Under the pieces are notes generated by a model that was not told where the DNA came from, did no database searches, and was given only the letters and a program-made list of their open reading frames with translations. The position numbers and the translations under genes were made by a program. Shown here piece by piece: positions 13,223 through 19,200 of a stretch of DNA of 64,000 nucleotides (position 1 is the stretch's first letter; every line of letters begins with the position of its first letter). The stretch is taken from assembly GCA_037039925.1 (NCBI GenBank), contig JAXRKP010000842.1, positions 69,501 through 133,500 of the forward strand, read 5' to 3'. The DNA is from Doris montereyensis (taxonomy: Eukaryota > Mollusca > Gastropoda > Nudibranchia > Dorididae).

Positions 13223-16200
13223 GATGAGGATGATGATGATCATATATCCATCTACTGCAGGATGCGTGTAGCTCCTGGAAGATGCCTTTTAGTTGGTTCT
13301 GTTCCCTACTCTCCTTTGCCAAGTTGCACCCGTGTGCTTTCTTATCTATGTCAACATTCCTGGGTTTCTGTGTCCATGTCTTGGCTGTCATTTTGTGCAT
13401 TTTGTTCTCTCGATCAAGTCTTCTAAAGTCTTTAAGGTAATAACAAGCTTAATGAAATGGATCCCAAAAATGACCAGAAAGACCAAATGTACAAGTAAGA
13501 AATAGGAAAGAAGAGAAACTTCTTCCATATTGGTTACTGCGTGGCTCACGCGAGGTTTCCTGCTGATCCATGACGGCCCGCCTTTCCTTCACTCCTGTAA
13601 TTCATGAGCATTGCCTTTTCACCCTTTACCAGGGTATAGGCCACGAACAACAGACTTCCATTTATTTCTATCTTGGGAAGTCTTTGGTACGTCCCTCGAC
13701 AAAAAAAACCCTCTTTTCAAGTCATCCTCCACTAGCCTTCTCCAGGTTAATTGTGCCCTATCCCTAATCCTCTGCCCCTGTGGATTCCTCTGAAGGTTAT
13801 GTCTTGTAGCACTTCTCTGCGGATGTGTCCTATCCATCTCCATCTCTGCTGTCCTTTTTCTTCTGCTTTTGGTTTCTGCGTTGTTTTCCCCCAGAGTGTT
13901 TCATTTTGAATTTTATCGGACCACTGAATCCATAGTATTTTCCTAAGGCAAATGTGGACAAAGCTCTGAAGTTTTCTACTCCAGGTCTTAGAGGGGCGCT
14001 AGGTCTCACACCCATATAACAATACCGATTTAACATTGGAGTTCAAAAGTCTAATCCTTTGTTTTAGTGGTAATGTCCTTCCAGCTCTTGTTTAAGTTTC
14101 TGAATGCTGTTCTTGATTTTCCTATTCTTGTCTTGATATCTGATGTGGTTCCCCTACATTATCTACTATACTGCCAAGACAGGTAACGTCGTCTACTACA
14201 TCCAGAGGTTTACTGTCCACGGTGATTGGTTCAGAGCATGTTACGCCGTCTCCATATTGGTTACTCGTGGCTCACGCAAGGTTTCCTGCTGATCTATGAC
14301 GGCCCTCCTTTCCTTCACTCCTGTGATTCCTTTTTTCTATAAAACATGTCTTATAGAGTGCTCTGATCTGGTTGATATACGATGAAAACATTATTCCAAA
14401 AGAAATATTTACAAACTCTTTCAAGAGACTGATCCGAAAACTATTTTGGGATATTTACAAGAAATTGTGAACTTTATCACCAAGTCTAGAATGATAAAGA
14501 TTAATACATTTTTAACACATTGACTATAATTTTATAATACATCTGTTTACAAATATTGATGAAAGTTTTTGATTTTTTAACCGTGTAGTGTAAGCGGCAG
14601 GCTTCCCGAAATGGGCGGAAACATTTCAATAATATTGGTTTTACAGGTTTATGCTGTATATCATGGCAACATTGAATTTAAGGTTTCTTGTTCTAACAAG
14701 GCACAGGCAACAGTATACATGATCTTCATTCACTGTACAATACATATTCCTCACAGATGAAAAAGTATCGTTTTGACTTGCAACGTGGTGTGAACACGCC
14801 CATCAACGCCATATCGGCGGTGAGCGGATCTCATCTTCGTGACAAGTTCGGAGGCCTTCTCAATTTGCTGAAGGGCCATCAAGTTCAAGTCGCAGGAAGG
14901 CAGGTGTCGGCCGGCCAGTTGCCCGAAGGCATAACTTTCTGTCAGCATTTGATCGCTAAAATGCTTGTGGTGAGTCTTATTTACCTTTTTGATTGCATGC
15001 CTGAATGACCGTAGAGTGATTGCCTGGCTGAGTGGCCTTAGAGTGATTGCCTGGCTGAGTGGCCTTAGAGTGATTGCCTGGCTGAGTGGCCTTAGAGTGG
15101 TTACTTGGTTGAATAAATTTAGAGTGATTGCTTGGTTGAATAACTTTAGAGTGATTGCTTGGTTGATGACCTTGGATTGATTGCTTGGTTGAATGACCTT
15201 GGAGTGATTACTTGTCTGAGTGGCCTCAGAGTGATTGCTTGGTTGAATGACTTTAAATTTAGAGTGATTTCTTGGTTGAATAACTTTAAAGTGATTGCTT
15301 AGTTGAATGACTGTAAATTTAGAGTGATTTCTTGGTTGAATAACTTTAAAGTGATTGCTTGGTTGAATGACTTTAAATTTAGAGTGATTTCTTGGTTGAA
15401 TAACTTTAAAATGATTGCTTGGTTGAATGACCTTAGAGTGATTGCTTGGGTGTGTGGCCTAAGAGTGATTGCCTGACTAAATGGCCTCAGAGTGATTGCT
15501 TAGTTGAATGACCGTAGATTTAGCTTAAATTTAGAGCTTAACTCATTCCCTACTTGATTTCTTGAGTCACGGCTGGACACGCCCATTTTACAGATTTTTG
15601 TTTTATCCACCCTGCTCTCAAACATTCATCCTTCTTGCTTTCCATGACTTCCAACATACACATATTATATATGAAATTGAAGGTAATGAAATGGCGAATT
15701 ACACAAAAATGTGTTTGAGATGATTTGGGGTATTGGAAAAAAGAAAATAACAGGTAAACTATAAATCTCATAAAAATGGAGCAATTTACATATATTTTGT
15801 TTTCACTTACTTGAGTTATATCTCACCTAATCCTTCTTCTATGGCAATAGAAATTTTTGAACAGGTGCACAATCCATTTAGAAATGTTTTGTGAAAGTTT
15901 GATTGTTTTACTATTGTCCAAAAGAAAGTTATGCCCAAAAACCTAAATGTCCCTCTCGGCCGAATAAAATGAACGAATTTATCCACTCTCCTTTCCATGA
16001 CTTCCACCATACACAAATTATATATGAAATTGAAGGTAATGAAACGGCGAATTACATAAAAATGTGTTTGAGATGATTTGGGGTATTGGAAAAAAGAAAA
16101 AGAGAGGTAAATTAAAAATCACATAAAAATGAAACAATTTATATATATTTTTTTCCACTTACTTGAGTTATATCTCAGCTAATTCTACTTCTATGGCAAT

Positions 16201-19200
16201 GAAATTTTGTGTACAGGTGCATAATCCAATTAAAAATGTTTTGTGAAAGTTTGCTTATTTTACTATGGTCCAAAAGAAAGTTATGCACAAAAACCTAAAT
16301 CGGCCGAATAAAACGAACAAACTGAAAAGCCGATATCCACTCTCCTCCTTCCTTTCTCGTCTATTACTGCAGATTTAGTCTGGTGTGACAGCCTGAAACA
16401 GTCTTTCTTGCACAGATGTGGTCTGCCTGTGCACACATTTGTAGTTCTTTTCCTCTTTTCAGGTCTGCTGCAAACTCTACAGTTGCGGTCTTTATCAGCT
16501 GACTCCATGAAATGGGAGGACGGAGCAATCCTTTCCGCATTGTTGACTGGGGGTGGTCGGCTGGGAATTATCATACCAGCAGCTGCCGCATCAGTCAGTT
16601 GGATAATGAGATTATCCTTGAACTGACTGAGTGACAGCCGATGGTAGCTTTCATCTCGTGGTCGTGTCAGATCAAAAAGAATGCTGGCATTGATGTGGGC
16701 CAGTTCAAGGAGCCAGAAGAAAATTTTCTTCCACCACTTGTAAGATTTGCGCTTATGAGCACCGTAGTAGGTGACTTGTTGGTCAGCACGATCACACCCA
16801 TTCATATTTTGGTTGTACTGTTGAATTGGTGTGGGCTTGTCAACAATGTGGCCTCTTTTTCGTCTCACTGGTGTTAGCGACCTCACCACATTGACAAGCG
16901 AACAAAATTTTTTTGCCTTTTGTCACGAAAAGCCACAACGAGGTACTTACATCCTTCATCACTATACCACGTCATTTTGTTTTGCTCCAGCTTGAGCGTT
17001 TTTAATTGCTTGCAAATATTTCCGTCGCACATCGATGGTTCCAGTGTAGTGGTGACGGTTGTGGGACAGAAATTCCAGCAAAGGCACCGACGTATAGAAA
17101 CGATCACCGAAAACATGATGGCCCTTGTCCAATGGTGACAGTAGCTTTGCAAATACTTTGACAGCTTGGGCAGATGTTGGGTCAATGTCTGGGTGATATG
17201 ATGTATTAGCACCATAATAGGTGAACACATTGTAGACATACCCAGTAGCACTGTCGCAGAGGCCGAAGGTCTTGATGTGATATTTGGACGGCTTTGACGC
17301 ATTGAATTGCTTGTGTCGCCACCGTCCCTTATACCCGATGATCATCTCATCAATGGACATTTCTTTGTCAGGGTAGAAAGCATTTTGAAATCTAACCATC
17401 AATGATTCCAGAAATGGCTCGATCTTCTTCTGCTGCAATGAATCCTTCCCACCCGCATGGAGCATCGTGTGATACAACATTTCAAATCGTTGCCGAGTCA
17501 TCATCTGTCCATACCAGGGTGTGTATTTGTGTTTTCTCTTTGTTGCCCAGTAGTCCTTTATACTCGGTCTTGGATCGAGACCCATGGCAATCAGGATGGC
17601 AAAAATGTCAGCAAATCTGGTCGTGAAACGGGCTCCATCCGATTATAAATTGAATGCTGACGATGGGGAGTGTTTAGCATTTTCCGTTTCTCGCCATAGG
17701 CGTTGATGTTGGTGAGAAGACTGTCCAAAATATCAGGAGTTAGCAGAGAAAATAAACAATCTAATTCAGACGAATTTGCGGTGCACAGTTCTTTGTTGAC
17801 GCCATGAGATTGAGCACGAACGAAGCGAAAATTCATCTGCGTGTTCCCAGTTGTCACCTCCTTCCATGTCAAATTTTCACCCGCCTCTCTAATACCAGAT
17901 CTATCTACTATCCTTGGGGCTGGGGTATCACTACTATCACCATTGACAGTATTGTCTAACTCTAGATCTACAGTGCTAGCAGCAGAGGAACCATTTCTTT
18001 TCTGCAATGGTGCAGTAGATCTAGACGTTGAGGATCTAATTTCTTGAACCTCTTCCTCACTATCACTCGATGCAGATGAAGAATGATACTGATAGTCATC
18101 ACAACTGGATTGACCATCATCTGACTCACTATCTGATAGAATTGAGGGCAAATCCTCATCCATTTCTATCATTTGAAGTGCCCTTTCAGTGCACAGACGT
18201 TTACGTGGGCGTGGCTGCGAGGGTGTGGAATCCATCGTGAAGTAAACAAAGAGATTGCGCTTGAAATTCAACAAAAATCGTCACTAAAAGTCAGAAAACT
18301 TGATCAAATTTCGTGAAAAAAGACGCTGTCTATGACCCGGAAGTAGTTATAGGTCAATTTATAATAAAATATGGATAAGGGGATTGGAAAAGAAAGTAGA
18401 TTTATCGAGCCGAAGTCCACACGATATCGGCTAAATCACAAGTGACATGGCCTTAACTGCTTAAATTAGACAAATTGTACATTAAGGATGGAAACGGATC
18501 CATATGTCACATCTTTATGGAGATGAAGCGTTTCATAGTTGTAAGGGTGGAAAATCGATTTTTCCTCAAATATAGGTTAGAAAAGGGCTGGAATACAAGA
18601 GAACAATTGATGTGAACCCTCATACTCACACAACAGTAATGCAGAAAATAAGTCAACGACCTGGAACCCGTTTCTCTACAAAATGATGGAATTCGAACCA
18701 CTGCAATATCTCGACAACCATTCAAGCTATCTTGAAAATTTAAAAAGCATAACTACCAGGACGTTGTGCTCTATCTGTGTTCGGAATACGTTAAAAGTAC
18801 ACATCTCTAAATAATGACAATTTTCCCACAGACACCTATATTTGGACTGCATTTTAAATTATTTGTTAATCCTTGTATTAGTTGTATATAGAAAGAGCCA
18901 CAGTAGAGTGAAGTCAAAGGAAATATGACAATAAGTGACAACTCAATAATAGAACAAACACGTGATGTTTCAGGTATAACCTTCATCAGACAACAAACGA
19001 GAAATATCTAAGATCTAGATCTAAGCACTTCCTCAGGCATCACACAATGTGATGTCAGAAGAAAAACAGAAAGGAAGGAAGAAAGAAAGAAAAAGACAGT
19101 GATGATAAGAAACGTAAGTAGAAGGGGATGTGAAGAATATGTAGGAGCGGGAATGGAAAGGTGAGAAGGAGATAGAGAGAAGAAGAGAGAGAGAGAGAGA

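Larger units (their letters stand above)
15538..18464 (-). mobile_element. piggyBac-family DNA transposon in a GLE1 intron (ends tentative)
   Basis: A transposase gene on the - strand sits between candidate TTAA sites, the target of this family: 15538-15541 on the left, and 18453-18456 or 18461-18464 on the right. I cannot align clean terminal inverted repeats by eye, so the outer ends are provisional. The left part contains a tandem duplication of the element's 3' non-coding end. It is inserted antisense to GLE1, between exons 14757-14969 and 20272-20460. Confidence 0.75.
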
